From CAZRRV01 sp045660865 (lineage in GTDB: Bacteria; Bacillota; Clostridia; Oscillospirales; Acutalibacteraceae): a stretch of 64,000 nt of DNA. Of this stretch, positions 8,744-16,504 are shown one piece after another (the first letter of the stretch is position 1; each line of letters starts with the position of its first letter). The notes under the pieces are model-generated. The model saw only the letters and a program-made list of their open reading frames with translations, searched no databases and had not been told where the DNA came from. The translations under genes and the position numbers were made by a program. Where the stretch lies: assembly GCA_045660865.1 (NCBI GenBank), contig JAZREP010000011.1, positions 1-64,000 of the forward strand. The letters are read 5' to 3'.

Positions 8744-8758
8744 GGATAATACTTTCAT
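8669..8758 (-). CDS. Tyr/Phe-rich leader peptide of the aro operon (29 aa)
   Basis: A 29-codon ORF opens with ATG and has an AGGTG Shine-Dalgarno 6 bases upstream. Codons 10-16 read Tyr-Phe-Tyr-Tyr-Phe-Tyr-Phe, so seven consecutive aromatic codons and no Trp occur in a short cysteine-rich peptide. It starts about 20 bases after the predicted transcription start and ends 39 bases before the attenuator terminator. This is the classic arrangement of an attenuation leader peptide (pheL-like); the peptide itself probably has no function beyond ribosome stalling. Confidence 0.85.
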   Translation of the reverse strand: MKVLSFAAEYFYYFYFCSTNKCRSVFCCK

Positions 8759-8787
8759 ATAAAACACCTATCGAATAATTTTCATTA

Positions 8788-8816
8788 AATATAGCACATT
8801 TTGTTTGGATTGTCAA
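8788..8816 (-). promoter_or_regulatory. Sigma-A promoter of the aro operon
   Basis: TTGACA (complement of 8811-8816), a 17-base spacer and TATATT (complement of 8788-8793). Transcription would start near 8781 and immediately produce the attenuator leader. Confidence 0.85.
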
Positions 8817-8848
8817 TAACTGCAACGAATTTTTTGCTTGGCGGTTGA

Positions 8849-8877
8849 TTGACTTTTGCTTAAAAATAAGGTATACT
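8849..8877 (+). promoter_or_regulatory. Sigma-A promoter of icd
   Basis: TTGACT (8849-8854), a 17-base spacer and TATACT (8872-8877), about 30 bases before the icd start. It is back-to-back with the aro promoter, with 32 bases between the two -35 boxes. Confidence 0.82.
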
Positions 8878-8908
8878 AACCAAGATATTTGCAAAAAGGA
8901 AGATGGTT

Positions 8909-10120
8909 ATGAGCGATAAAATTCAAATGAAAACACCACTTGTTGAGATGGATGGGGATGAAATGACCCGAATCATCTGGCAGATGATTAAAGATATTCT
9001 TATTACACCTTATGTTGATTTGAAATCCGAGTATTATGATTTGGGTCTTGTTTACCGCAATGAAACAAATGACCAGGTTACAATTGACAGCGCAAATGCT
9101 GCAAAAAAATACGGCGTAGCAGTTAAGTGTGCTACTATTACACCGAATGCTGACCGTATGACAGAATATGACCTTAAAGAAATGTGGAAATCTCCAAACG
9201 GCACTATTCGTGCAATTTTGGATGGCACAGTTTTCCGTACACCTATTATAGTAAAAGGTATTACACCTTATATTCCTACTTGGACAAAGCCTATTACTAT
9301 TGCTCGTCACGCTTATGGTGACGTTTATAAAAATACCGAGATGCAAGTGCCCGAGGGTGCAAAGTGTGAACTTGTTTGCACCGATGCAAATGGAAACGAA
9401 ACCCGTTCTACAATTCATAACTTTAAGGACACAGCAGGTATAATCCAAGGCGTACATAATACCGATAAATCTATTAAATCCTTTGCTCGCAGCTGCTTCA
9501 ATTTTGCGCTTGATACAAAGCAGGACATTTGGTTTGCAAGTAAAGATACCATTTCAAAAAAATATGACCACCGTTTTAAAGATATTTTTAACGAGATTTT
9601 TGAAGCAGAGTACAAGGAAAAATTTGCTGAACTTGGTATAGAATATTTTTATACCTTAATTGATGATGCTGTTGCTCGTGTTATCCGTTCCGAAGGCGGT
9701 TACATCTGGGCTTGCAAAAACTATGACGGAGACGTTATGTCCGATATGGTTGCCACCGCTTACGGCTCACTTGCAATGATGACCTCTGTGCTCGTTTCAC
9801 CTGACGGAGTTTATGAATATGAGGCTGCACACGGCACCGTTCAACGCCACTATTATAAGCATTTAAAGGGTGAGGAAACCTCTACCAACTCGGTTGCAAC
9901 CTTGTTCGCATGGACAGGAGCGCTTCGTAAACGCGGTGAGTTGGACAATACGCCTGACTTGTGTGCTTTTGCTGATAAGCTTGAAAAAGCTACACTTAAA
10001 ACTATAGAAGACGGCGTTATGACAGGTGACCTTTATCTGCTTTCTAAATTAGAAAATAAGAAAAAGGTAAATACTGAAGATTTCTTAAAGGCAATAAATG
10101 AGCGCTTAATTGCTATGTAA
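8909..10120 (+). CDS. icd: NADP-dependent isocitrate dehydrogenase
   Basis: Oxidatively decarboxylates isocitrate to 2-oxoglutarate, supplying NADPH and the carbon skeleton of glutamate. The 403-aa protein belongs to the eukaryote-like homodimeric NADP-IDH subfamily: MDGDEMTR at the N-terminus, TITPNADR and SPNGTIRA in the substrate site, then DDAVARVIRSEGG and the nucleotide-loop region EAAHGTVQRHYY. I chose the ATG at 8909 over the one at 8903 because the AAGGAAG ribosome site abuts the earlier codon and is correctly spaced (6) only for the later. The gene is monocistronic, with its own promoter and a strong terminator. Confidence 0.95.
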   Translation: MSDKIQMKTPLVEMDGDEMTRIIWQMIKDILITPYVDLKSEYYDLGLVYRNETNDQVTIDSANAAKKYGVAVKCATITPNADRMTEYDLKEMWKSPNGTIRAILDGTVFRTPIIVKGITPYIPTWTKPITIARHAYGDVYKNTEMQVPEGAKCELVCTDANGNETRSTIHNFKDTAGIIQGVHNTDKSIKSFARSCFNFALDTKQDIWFASKDTISKKYDHRFKDIFNEIFEAEYKEKFAELGIEYFYTLIDDAVARVIRSEGGYIWACKNYDGDVMSDMVATAYGSLAMMTSVLVSPDGVYEYEAAHGTVQRHYYKHLKGEETSTNSVATLFAWTGALRKRGELDNTPDLCAFADKLEKATLKTIEDGVMTGDLYLLSKLENKKKVNTEDFLKAINERLIAM

Positions 10121-10130
10121 TGCATTTTAA

Positions 10131-10170
10131 AACGGACTGTTATCTCTAACAGTCCGTTTGTTTTATTTTT
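10131..10170 (+). terminator. Intrinsic terminator after icd
   Basis: A perfect 12-bp stem AACGGACTGTTA / TAACAGTCCGTT (10131-10142 and 10147-10158) with a TCTC loop is followed by TGTTTTATTTTTT. The T-run overlaps the last codons of the small minus-strand gene that follows. Confidence 0.93.
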
Positions 10171-10306
10171 TCGCATCTTCACCGCCGGGTCCGTCTTTTC
10201 GCTCGCGCAGGTCGGGATAGTGGTCAAGACCGGTTGAGACCCATTGGTTATTGGCTTCATTTTTCTTGTTGTTTTGATTAACCGGGATTTTCTTGTTCTC
10301 GCTCAT
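10163..10306 (-). CDS. Small hydrophilic protein of unknown function (47 aa)
   Basis: I do not recognise the family. The ORF starts with ATG, preceded by a GGGGTG ribosome site 6 bases upstream. It encodes a charged Asn/Lys-rich N-terminus, then a compact motif-like stretch NQWVSTGLDHYPDLRERKDG ending in PGGED and Lys residues. There is no signal peptide or membrane segment. The density of Trp, His, Pro and Gly in the second half and the good ribosome site suggest a real conserved microprotein. It lies 39 bases downstream of the nitroreductase gene on the same strand and may be co-transcribed with it. Confidence 0.6.
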   Translation of the reverse strand: MSENKKIPVNQNNKKNEANNQWVSTGLDHYPDLRERKDGPGGEDAKK

Positions 10307-10345
10307 ATTTTCACCCCGGTAATATTGTTTGCAAATTTGCAGAAA

Positions 10346-10879
10346 TTATTTAAAATACAAAATGTCTTCCAATGGTTTTCTTTTTGGTGCTTCTGGTTTA
10401 GCGTTAGAATAGCCAAGAGCAATTACAGAAACAACAATCTGCTCATCGGGAATTTCTAATAATGAACGAATTTGTTCGTTGTCATATATTCCCATAATTA
10501 AAGTTGATAAACCTAAATCATAGGCTTTTAAGCAAAGATTTTGCACCTGCAAACCGTTATCAAAATACTGAAAACCGTCTTTTAAATGAGTGGTATAGCT
10601 TCCGTCACGCTCAAAACCGCTGCGGCCGTTTACCACAGTAGAAACAATCAAAACCGGCGCATTTTTTGCGTTTTCTTTGTTAAAGTCAGATAGGCAGGAA
10701 ATGAGTTTCGCTTTGGTTTCGGGAGTTGTTACGGCATAATAACGTGAAACCTGAGAGTTTTTCCAAGAGGGAGCCATTTGCGCTGCTTTAATAATAGCTT
10801 CAATGTCTTCTTTGGATACAGGTTTGTCTAAAAATTCTCTAATGCTTCTTCGCCCTATAATGCATTCATTAAGATTCAT
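10346..10879 (-). CDS. Nitroreductase-family flavoprotein
   Basis: The 177-aa protein has FMN-dependent nitroreductase signatures: an N-terminal RRSIREF FMN-phosphate motif, AAQMAPSWKNSQ, and a C-terminal IALGYSNAKPEAPKRKPLEDI tail. Such enzymes reduce nitro compounds, quinones or flavins with NAD(P)H, and the substrate here is unknown. An upstream in-frame start (10921) is less likely because an AGGTG ribosome site sits 8 bases before the ATG at 10879. Upstream is a tRNA-Leu with its own terminator, so this gene probably has a separate promoter or receives read-through. Confidence 0.88.
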   Translation of the reverse strand: MNLNECIIGRRSIREFLDKPVSKEDIEAIIKAAQMAPSWKNSQVSRYYAVTTPETKAKLISCLSDFNKENAKNAPVLIVSTVVNGRSGFERDGSYTTHLKDGFQYFDNGLQVQNLCLKAYDLGLSTLIMGIYDNEQIRSLLEIPDEQIVVSVIALGYSNAKPEAPKRKPLEDILYFK

Positions 10880-10901
10880 AAATACACCTCGAATAATATC
10901 T

Positions 10902-10946
10902 GTAAAAAAGTAGAACCTCAACTACGCAAAATGCGTGTCGAGGTTC
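10902..10946 (-). terminator. Terminator after tRNA-Leu(UAG)
   Basis: On the minus strand an imperfect stem (GAACCTC... with ...GAGGTTC, 10940-10946 and 10913-10919, extended inwards with mismatches) is followed by TACTTTTTT. It lies 7 bases after the tRNA CCA end. Confidence 0.75.
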
Positions 10947-10952
10947 CAGTCT

Positions 10953-11036
10953 TGGTGCGGGTGACAGGACTTGAACCTGCACATCGAAGACACTAGATCC
11001 TAAGTCTAGCGCGTCTGCCAATTCCGCCACACCCGC
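10953..11036 (-). tRNA. tRNA-Leu (anticodon UAG)
   Basis: A class II tRNA of 84 nt including an encoded CCA. The acceptor stem GCGGGTG / CACCCGC is followed by discriminator A. The anticodon stem CTAGA/TCTAG encloses loop CTTAGGA, anticodon TAG. There is a long variable arm, and the T-loop is GTTCAAGTC. It reads CUN leucine codons. Confidence 0.96.
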
Positions 11037-11048
11037 AAGCACCTTGAT

Positions 11049-11077
11049 AGTTTACAATACTTTTATTATTTTGTCAA
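11049..11077 (-). promoter_or_regulatory. Promoter of tRNA-Leu(UAG)
   Basis: TTGACA (complement of 11072-11077), a 17-base spacer and TAAACT (complement of 11049-11054), giving a start about 6 bases before the mature tRNA 5' end. Confidence 0.75.
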
Positions 11078-11084
11078 GAAATTG

Positions 11085-11113
11085 TTGCCATTAAATGCGT
11101 TTTCTATTATAAT
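11085..11113 (+). promoter_or_regulatory. Candidate promoter of yunB-ligA
   Basis: TTGCCA (11085-11090), 17 bases, TATAAT (11108-11113). It is divergent from the tRNA promoter and about 65 bases upstream of yunB. Confidence 0.6.
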
Positions 11114-11177
11114 ATTAAGTGTTAAGACCTAGCACATTGACCACTGTCTTGCCGTAGTATGGTAAGAGGTGACTTTT

Positions 11178-11840
11178 ATGTACAAAAGGTTTAAGCATAA
11201 ACGGCGCATACTTTTTGCTAAGCTGATTTTTGTTTTAAGTATTGTTGTCTGTCTTATGCTGTTAGTTGATAATTCGCTACGCCCTTTAATTATAACTCAC
11301 ACAGCAGCGCAATCTCAAAATATGGTGGATAGTATTATTAACAACGTGGTCTATAATTATCTTGACACCTGTGAATATACATATGCTGATATCTCTCACG
11401 TTGAGCGTGGCGCTTCAAATGAAATCGAGTCGGTAGAAATTGATTCGGTTAAAATAAATTCAATGGCCGCCAATATAATGAAACGTGTAAATGACAGTTT
11501 CGACCGTAATGACAGTATGATAATACGCATACCTATAGGTACAATGACGGGCAATGATTTTTTAATTGGTCGAGGACCTAAAATTTCTATTAAAATGGAC
11601 CTTTCTGCAAATATTTCGGCAGATTTTTCAACCAAATTTACTGAGGCTGGTATAAACCAAACCCTGCACAGTATAAACTTCGTTATCACTGCCAAAATTT
11701 ATTTAATGAATAAGTTTTATCAATCATCCTTTAAAACAGAAAACACCTATATATTAGCCCAAACAATCATTGTTGGTGAAATTCCGTCGGTTGTTGCAGA
11801 GCTTACAGAAAGCACTTTGCGTAGTGCGACTAAAAAATAA
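11178..11840 (+). CDS. yunB: Sporulation protein YunB
   Basis: The 220-aa membrane-anchored protein belongs to the YunB family of spore-formers. A basic N-terminus precedes one transmembrane helix at ~14-31 (LIFVLSIVVCLMLLV). The extracytoplasmic part has the family-typical IRIPIGTMTGNDFLIGRGP stretch and a C-terminal IIVGEIPS motif. In Bacillus, yunB is expressed in the mother cell and affects spore formation by an unknown mechanism. I chose the ATG at 11178 because AAGAGGTG lies 6 bases upstream; a GTG at 11169 is inside that ribosome site. ligA follows after 14 bases, so the two are probably co-transcribed. Confidence 0.9.
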   Translation: MYKRFKHKRRILFAKLIFVLSIVVCLMLLVDNSLRPLIITHTAAQSQNMVDSIINNVVYNYLDTCEYTYADISHVERGASNEIESVEIDSVKINSMAANIMKRVNDSFDRNDSMIIRIPIGTMTGNDFLIGRGPKISIKMDLSANISADFSTKFTEAGINQTLHSINFVITAKIYLMNKFYQSSFKTENTYILAQTIIVGEIPSVVAELTESTLRSATKK

Positions 11841-11854
11841 TTGGAGTAAAAAAT

Positions 11855-13837
11855 ATGGACTTTGAACAGGCTAAAGTAAAAGCAGAACAACTTAAAAAAG
11901 AAATAGCGTATCATTCAGAGCTTTATTATAACAATGATGCTCCTGAGATTGATGACTATTCCTATGATATGTTGATGAATGAGTTAAAGTCTATAGAGGC
12001 TGAGTACCCTCAGCTTATAACAGCTGATTCACCAACTCAAAAGGTTGGAGGAAGCGCAAGTTTAAAGTTTTCTCCTGTAAAGCATGCGGTTAAGATGGAA
12101 AGCTTACAAGATGCTTTTAGTTATGAGGAATTAAAGGCTTTTGATGCACGTGTTACATCTGTAATCGGAAACGATTTTCTTTATTCTGTTGAACCTAAAA
12201 TAGACGGACTTTCTGTATCACTTGAATATAAAAACGGAGCTTTCTTCCGTGGCTCAACACGTGGTGACGGTGAAACAGGTGAGGATATAACCGAAAATCT
12301 GCTTACAATCAAAAGTATCCCCAAAACCTTGAACGGATTTAATGGCGATATTGAGGTGCGTGGCGAGGTCTATATGTCGCATGATAGTTTTATGGATTTC
12401 GTTAAAGCGCAAGAATTGGCAGAACAGCCTGTGCCTAAAAATCCCCGTAATGCGGCAGCAGGCTCTTTGCGTCAAAAGGATTCCAAGATAACAGCAAAAC
12501 GCAATTTGGATATTTTTGTGTTTAATATACAGCAAATTAGCGGCAAACAGCTTAACGGACATAAGGAGTCTTTGGATTTTATTAAAAGCTTAGGCTTTAA
12601 CGTTCTTCCAAGTTATAAGCAGGTGCCGAGTATTGACGCAGCCATAGCAGAAATTGAAAGAATAGGTAATTCTCGTGGTGAATTAGGCTTTGATATTGAC
12701 GGCGCAGTAATTAAGGTTGACCGTTTTTCTCAGCGTGCGGAACTCGGTAGTACAAGTAAATTCCCACGTTGGGCAATAGCCTATAAATACCCGCCCGAGG
12801 AAAAAGAAACCAACCTTATTGATATTGAAATCAATGTCGGTCGTACGGGCGCTTTAACACCTACGGCAGTTTTTGAGCCGGTACAGCTTGCCGGCACAAC
12901 AGTGAGCCGTGCGGTTTTGCATAATGAGGATTTTATTAAAGAAAAGGGTATTGCAATAGGTGATACAATTCTTGTGCGCAAAGCAGGGGATATTATACCT
13001 GAGGTTATCAGCGTTTCAAAGCATAATAACCTACAACCTGAATATAGTATGCCCACAGTTTGTCCTTCCTGCGGTGCCGCTGTCAGCCGTGATATGGCGG
13101 AGGCGGTAATTCGTTGTACAAATGCAGAATGCCCGGCGCAGCTATTACGCAACTTAATCCATTTTGTATCCCGTGATGCAATGGATTTAGACGGTCTTGG
13201 TCCCTCTGTTATTGAACAGTTGGTAGATGCAGGCTATATAAAAACGGCGGCTGACCTTTATAAGCTTACCAAAGAGGATTTACTGGAACTAGACCGCAAG
13301 GGCGAAAAATCGGCGGAAAATATACTTTTGGCAATAAATAATTCAAGAACAGCGCCGCTTGACAGATTTGTTTTTGGACTTGGTATCCGTCATATTGGCT
13401 CCAAGGCGGCTAAACTGCTCTCTGCCGCATTTAATAGCATTGATGAAATCATTGGTGCTAGTAAAGAACAGCTTTTAGCTATTGACGGTTTCGGTGAAAT
13501 TATGGCCGAAAGCATAATCAATTTCTTTTCCTTGCCGCAAAACTTAGAATTGATAAATTCCTTTAAAGAACAGGGAATAGACCCGAAATCGGACAACCAG
13601 AGAATTGATGACCGATTTGCAGGGCTTACCTTTGTCCTTACAGGTACTTTGCCAACCTATACAAGAAATGAAGCGTCGGAAATTATTGAGCGTTTTGGCG
13701 GAAAAACTTCATCAAGTGTTTCCAAAAAAACAAGCTATGTCCTTGCAGGTGAGGAGGCAGGCAGTAAGCTTACCAAGGCTAACCAGCTTGGAGTTCCTGT
13801 TATTAGCGAAGAACAGTTTAAGGAAATGATAGAATAA
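11855..13837 (+). CDS. ligA: NAD-dependent DNA ligase
   Basis: Seals nicks in duplex DNA during replication and repair, using NAD+. The domains of the 660-aa protein are: an N-terminal Ia domain (YYNNDAPEIDDYSYD), an adenylation domain with the nucleophilic Lys115 in EPKIDGLS, an OB fold, and a Cys4 zinc finger (CPSCG...CTNAECPAQ). These are followed by helix-hairpin-helix repeats (around 500-570) and a C-terminal BRCT domain (~590-660, GLTFVLTGTLP). The length is typical. It lies 14 bases after yunB and ends at a strong terminator. Confidence 0.97.
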   Translation: MDFEQAKVKAEQLKKEIAYHSELYYNNDAPEIDDYSYDMLMNELKSIEAEYPQLITADSPTQKVGGSASLKFSPVKHAVKMESLQDAFSYEELKAFDARVTSVIGNDFLYSVEPKIDGLSVSLEYKNGAFFRGSTRGDGETGEDITENLLTIKSIPKTLNGFNGDIEVRGEVYMSHDSFMDFVKAQELAEQPVPKNPRNAAAGSLRQKDSKITAKRNLDIFVFNIQQISGKQLNGHKESLDFIKSLGFNVLPSYKQVPSIDAAIAEIERIGNSRGELGFDIDGAVIKVDRFSQRAELGSTSKFPRWAIAYKYPPEEKETNLIDIEINVGRTGALTPTAVFEPVQLAGTTVSRAVLHNEDFIKEKGIAIGDTILVRKAGDIIPEVISVSKHNNLQPEYSMPTVCPSCGAAVSRDMAEAVIRCTNAECPAQLLRNLIHFVSRDAMDLDGLGPSVIEQLVDAGYIKTAADLYKLTKEDLLELDRKGEKSAENILLAINNSRTAPLDRFVFGLGIRHIGSKAAKLLSAAFNSIDEIIGASKEQLLAIDGFGEIMAESIINFFSLPQNLELINSFKEQGIDPKSDNQRIDDRFAGLTFVLTGTLPTYTRNEASEIIERFGGKTSSSVSKKTSYVLAGEEAGSKLTKANQLGVPVISEEQFKEMIE

Positions 13838-13841
13838 AACA

Positions 13842-13867
13842 AAACCCCGAAGAAATCTTCGGGGTTT
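13842..13867. terminator. Bidirectional terminator between ligA and an SDR gene
   Basis: A perfect inverted repeat AAACCCCGAAGA / TCTTCGGGGTTT has A-rich sequence on the left and TTTATTTTAT on the right. It serves both converging genes. Confidence 0.9.
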
Positions 13868-13870
13868 ATT

Positions 13871-14620
13871 TTATGTTTTACTCATTTTCATAACTATGCT
13901 GTGCGGTAACAGTTTTGCAAGCAAACGATAGAATTTGTAGAATATGTGTGGTGTGTATACGGCTGTTTTCCTTTTTGCTTTTTTAATTGCCGTGGAGGCA
14001 ACTTTTACAGGGTTTACATAGGGTAGTCTGTCAAAGGTTTTGGAGGCACCTTTGTCTATGCCTGCAACAGATAAAAACTCGGTGCGCATCGGTCCCGGGC
14101 AAACAGCCATACAGTTTATACCCAATGGCTTTAATTCCTCTCGCAAAGATTTTGAATAACTTAAAACATACGCTTTTGTAGCGGAGTAAACGCTCATTCT
14201 GGGGTTGGGCGCAAAAGCGGCAATTGATGCGATATTGATAATACTAGCACCCTTTGACATAAATGGCAGGCAAAGTGTAGTTATTACTGATAAAGCACGG
14301 CAGTTCAAATCAACCATAAGCGCCTGATTTGAATATTCGCTCTCTGCAACATTGCCGATTTTACCAAAGCCTGCATTGTTTATTAACAGCTCAATTTGCG
14401 GCTTTTCCTCGTTTAATAGTTGACTTAGGCTTTCGTAACTATCTTTACTTGTTAAATCTAAACAAATAGACCTGACAGGTATTTTTATAGTGTCAAAATT
14501 AACATCACGGCGCTGTACAGCCCATATTTCTGAAATGTCAGGAAATTGGCTGTTTATGTTTTTTATAAGTTCTAATCCAAGACCGGAAGATGCGCCGGTT
14601 ATAAGGGCAATTTTTTTCAT
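13871..14620 (-). CDS. Short-chain dehydrogenase/reductase (DltE-like)
   Basis: The 249-aa classical SDR has a cofactor-binding TGASSGLG (8-15), NNAG, the Ser of the IASIA strand and the catalytic YSATK. An NADP(H)-linked oxidoreductase role follows from the fold; the substrate is unknown. The basic, hydrophobic C-terminus (YKFYRLLAKLLPHSIVMK) could associate with membrane and is common in SDRs acting on lipids or aldehydes. It is transcribed alone, and its ATG is 8 bases after a GAGGTG ribosome site. Confidence 0.85.
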   Translation of the reverse strand: MKKIALITGASSGLGLELIKNINSQFPDISEIWAVQRRDVNFDTIKIPVRSICLDLTSKDSYESLSQLLNEEKPQIELLINNAGFGKIGNVAESEYSNQALMVDLNCRALSVITTLCLPFMSKGASIINIASIAAFAPNPRMSVYSATKAYVLSYSKSLREELKPLGINCMAVCPGPMRTEFLSVAGIDKGASKTFDRLPYVNPVKVASTAIKKAKRKTAVYTPHIFYKFYRLLAKLLPHSIVMKMSKT

Positions 14621-14638
14621 ATAAACACCTCATTTGAA

Positions 14639-14667
14639 AGTATAATGTCTTTTCAGTAAAATAGCAA
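14639..14667 (-). promoter_or_regulatory. Candidate promoter of the SDR gene
   Basis: TTGCTA (complement of 14662-14667), 17 bases, TATACT (complement of 14639-14644), ending about 19 bases before the ATG. Confidence 0.6.
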
Positions 14668-14685
14668 GTATTTTGTCCCGAAAAC

Positions 14686-14715
14686 TTGACAAACAAGCCT
14701 AAAATTTGGTATTAT
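14686..14715 (+). promoter_or_regulatory. Promoter of the yicC-remA-gmk housekeeping operon
   Basis: TTGACA (14686-14691), an 18-base spacer and TATTAT (14710-14715), about 38 bases before the yicC start. Confidence 0.75.
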
Positions 14716-14752
14716 ATATTGAATATATTTATAGTTAAAAAGAGGTGCCGTA

Positions 14753-15631
14753 ATGTTAAAAAGCATGACAGGATATGGGCGAGCCGAAGAAGTTTTTGAG
14801 GGGCTTACCGTATCTGTTGAGTTTAAAGCTGTTAATCACCGTTTTTTTGAGTTTACACCTAAGCTTCCACGTGGCTATGCTTTTTTAGAAGACAAGCTAA
14901 AAGCATTCGCTCAGCGCTATGTCGGTCGTGGTAAAATTGATGCTTATGTAGCCATTCAGCAAACAGGTGATACAGGGGTTACGGTTGAAATCAATCAACC
15001 ACTTGCCGCAGGCTATGTTGAGGCCTTGCGCACACTCGTATCAAAATATGACCTTATTGATGATGTTTCAGCATCAACACTATCTCGTTACTCTGATATT
15101 TTCACGGTAACTAAAGAAGTTGCTGATGAAGAAAAGGTTACGGAATATGTTTTAACTGTTGCCGGCAAAGCGTTGCAAGCCTTTGTTGAAATGCGTGAGC
15201 TTGAAGGTCAAAAGCTTAAAGATGACCTTGATAGCCGACTTACTACAATTGAGCAAAAGGTTGCTTTTGTTGAACAGCAGTCTCCCAAAACTGTTGCGGC
15301 TTACCGTCAAAGACTTGAGCAGAAGATTAAAGAGCTTTTAGGTGATGCAACGGTTGACCAACAACGTCTTTTGACCGAAACTGCTATTTTTGCTGATAAG
15401 GTTGCGGTATCTGAAGAAACTGTAAGACTTCGTAGCCATATTAAACAGTTCAGAGACCTTTTTGATTCAACCGAGCCGGCAGGCCGTAAGCTTGACTTTA
15501 TTGTTCAAGAAATGAACAGAGAAACCAATACAATCGGCTCAAAGGCACAGGACATTGAAATAGCCCACACTATTGTTGATATAAAGGCTGAGATTGAGAA
15601 AATTCGTGAACAGGTTCAAAACATTGAGTAG
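14753..15631 (+). CDS. yicC: YicC/YloC-family endoribonuclease
   Basis: The 292-aa YicC family protein has N-terminal MLKSMTGYGRAE, the conserved VNHRFFEF, LPRGYAFLEDKLKA, and a C-terminal EMNRETNTIGSKAQD..I...IVDIKAEIEKIREQ block. Members are stress-linked endoribonucleases. In Firmicutes the gene heads the yloC-remA-gmk-rpoZ cluster, exactly as seen here, and this synteny supports the assignment. An AGAGGTG ribosome site precedes the ATG. Confidence 0.94.
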   Translation: MLKSMTGYGRAEEVFEGLTVSVEFKAVNHRFFEFTPKLPRGYAFLEDKLKAFAQRYVGRGKIDAYVAIQQTGDTGVTVEINQPLAAGYVEALRTLVSKYDLIDDVSASTLSRYSDIFTVTKEVADEEKVTEYVLTVAGKALQAFVEMRELEGQKLKDDLDSRLTTIEQKVAFVEQQSPKTVAAYRQRLEQKIKELLGDATVDQQRLLTETAIFADKVAVSEETVRLRSHIKQFRDLFDSTEPAGRKLDFIVQEMNRETNTIGSKAQDIEIAHTIVDIKAEIEKIREQVQNIE

Positions 15632-15640
15632 GTGAAAATA

Positions 15641-15913
15641 ATGAAACTTATAAATATTGGTTTTGGTAACTTGGTATCCGCTTCCAGAGTGGTGGCAATT
15701 GTTACACCTGAATCTGCTCCTATTAAGCGTATGATACAGGATGCGAAAGAGCAGGGCACTTTAATTGATGCAACTCACGGACGTAAAACCCGTGCTGTCA
15801 TTATAACTGACAGTGACCACATCATTTTAACCTATCTGCAATCGGAAACGGTTGCCTCTAAGATAACCGAAACAGACATAGAAGAGATTTCTGAGGAGGA
15901 TGAAAATGCGTAA
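15641..15913 (+). CDS. remA: RemA/DUF370 DNA-binding regulator
   Basis: The 90-aa protein has the near-invariant N-terminus KLINIGFGNLVSASRVVAIV and the TPESAPIKRMI..AK segment of the DUF370 family. In Bacillus, RemA activates extracellular-matrix and osmoprotection genes and forms ring-shaped oligomers on DNA. I start at the ATG at 15641 with TAGGTGA 6 bases upstream; the GTG at 15632 is part of that ribosome site. The acidic tail overlaps gmk by 8 bases. Confidence 0.92.
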   Translation: MKLINIGFGNLVSASRVVAIVTPESAPIKRMIQDAKEQGTLIDATHGRKTRAVIITDSDHIILTYLQSETVASKITETDIEEISEEDENA

Positions 15914-16502
15914 GGGTCAGTTATATATTTTATCAGGCCCTTCGGGCTCCGGTAAGGATACTATTTTAAAAATTGTTTTAGAACGTCTTAATGATTTAGA
16001 ACTATCAATATCATCCATTACCCGTAAAATGCGCACGGGTGAAGTAAACGGCGAAAAATACAATTTCATATCCCGTGAGGCTTTTGAACAAATGCTGGCA
16101 GAGGATGCCTTTTTAGAGCATAACGTTTATGCCGATGAATATTATGGTTCTCCCAGAAAGCCGGTTGAAAACCACCTTAAAAACGGTAAGGACGTTATTT
16201 TAGAAATTGATGTTAACGGCGCAAGACAAATTAGAGAAAAATGCCGTGATGCAATCAGTATTTTTATTTTACCGCCATCCTTTGAAGAACTAAAGAATCG
16301 ACTTTTGTCACGCGGTACTGAAACCGAGCAAAAACAAATGGAGCGCTTGAATATAGCTTTAGAAGAAATCAAATGCGCCGACGAATATGATTATATTGTT
16401 GTTAATGACAATTTAGAAGAAGCTTGCAACGAATTGGCATCTATTATAACTTGCTATCGTTGCAAATTAGAAAACAGAAATTATTTATTAAAGGAGTTTT
16501 AA
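15906..16502 (+). CDS. gmk: Guanylate kinase
   Basis: Phosphorylates GMP to GDP with ATP. The 198-aa protein has the P-loop SGPSGSGKDT, the GMP-binding SSITRKMRTGEVNGEKYNF region and EIDVNGARQI. The ATG at 15906 is preferred over 15900 because the GAGGAGG ribosome site abuts the earlier codon. rpoZ follows after 2 bases. Confidence 0.96.
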   Translation: MRKGQLYILSGPSGSGKDTILKIVLERLNDLELSISSITRKMRTGEVNGEKYNFISREAFEQMLAEDAFLEHNVYADEYYGSPRKPVENHLKNGKDVILEIDVNGARQIREKCRDAISIFILPPSFEELKNRLLSRGTETEQKQMERLNIALEEIKCADEYDYIVVNDNLEEACNELASIITCYRCKLENRNYLLKEF

Positions 16503-16504
16503 TT

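Noticed and set aside
8583..8787. T-box leader before aroF
   Set aside because: I looked for the T-box sequence (AGGGTGGNACCGCG-like) and a specifier stem and found neither; the region instead holds a translated Tyr/Phe leader and terminator.
8876..9457. A 193-codon minus-strand open frame inside icd
   Set aside because: It is antisense to a well-conserved enzyme, is unusually rich in Cys/Asn/Phe, lacks a ribosome site and shows no family motif; it is a shadow frame.
10913..10946. Inverted repeat next to tRNA-Leu considered as an attachment site or mobile-element end
   Set aside because: It is followed by a T-run on the tRNA strand and fits a tRNA terminator; no integrase or direct repeat of the tRNA 3' end is present nearby.
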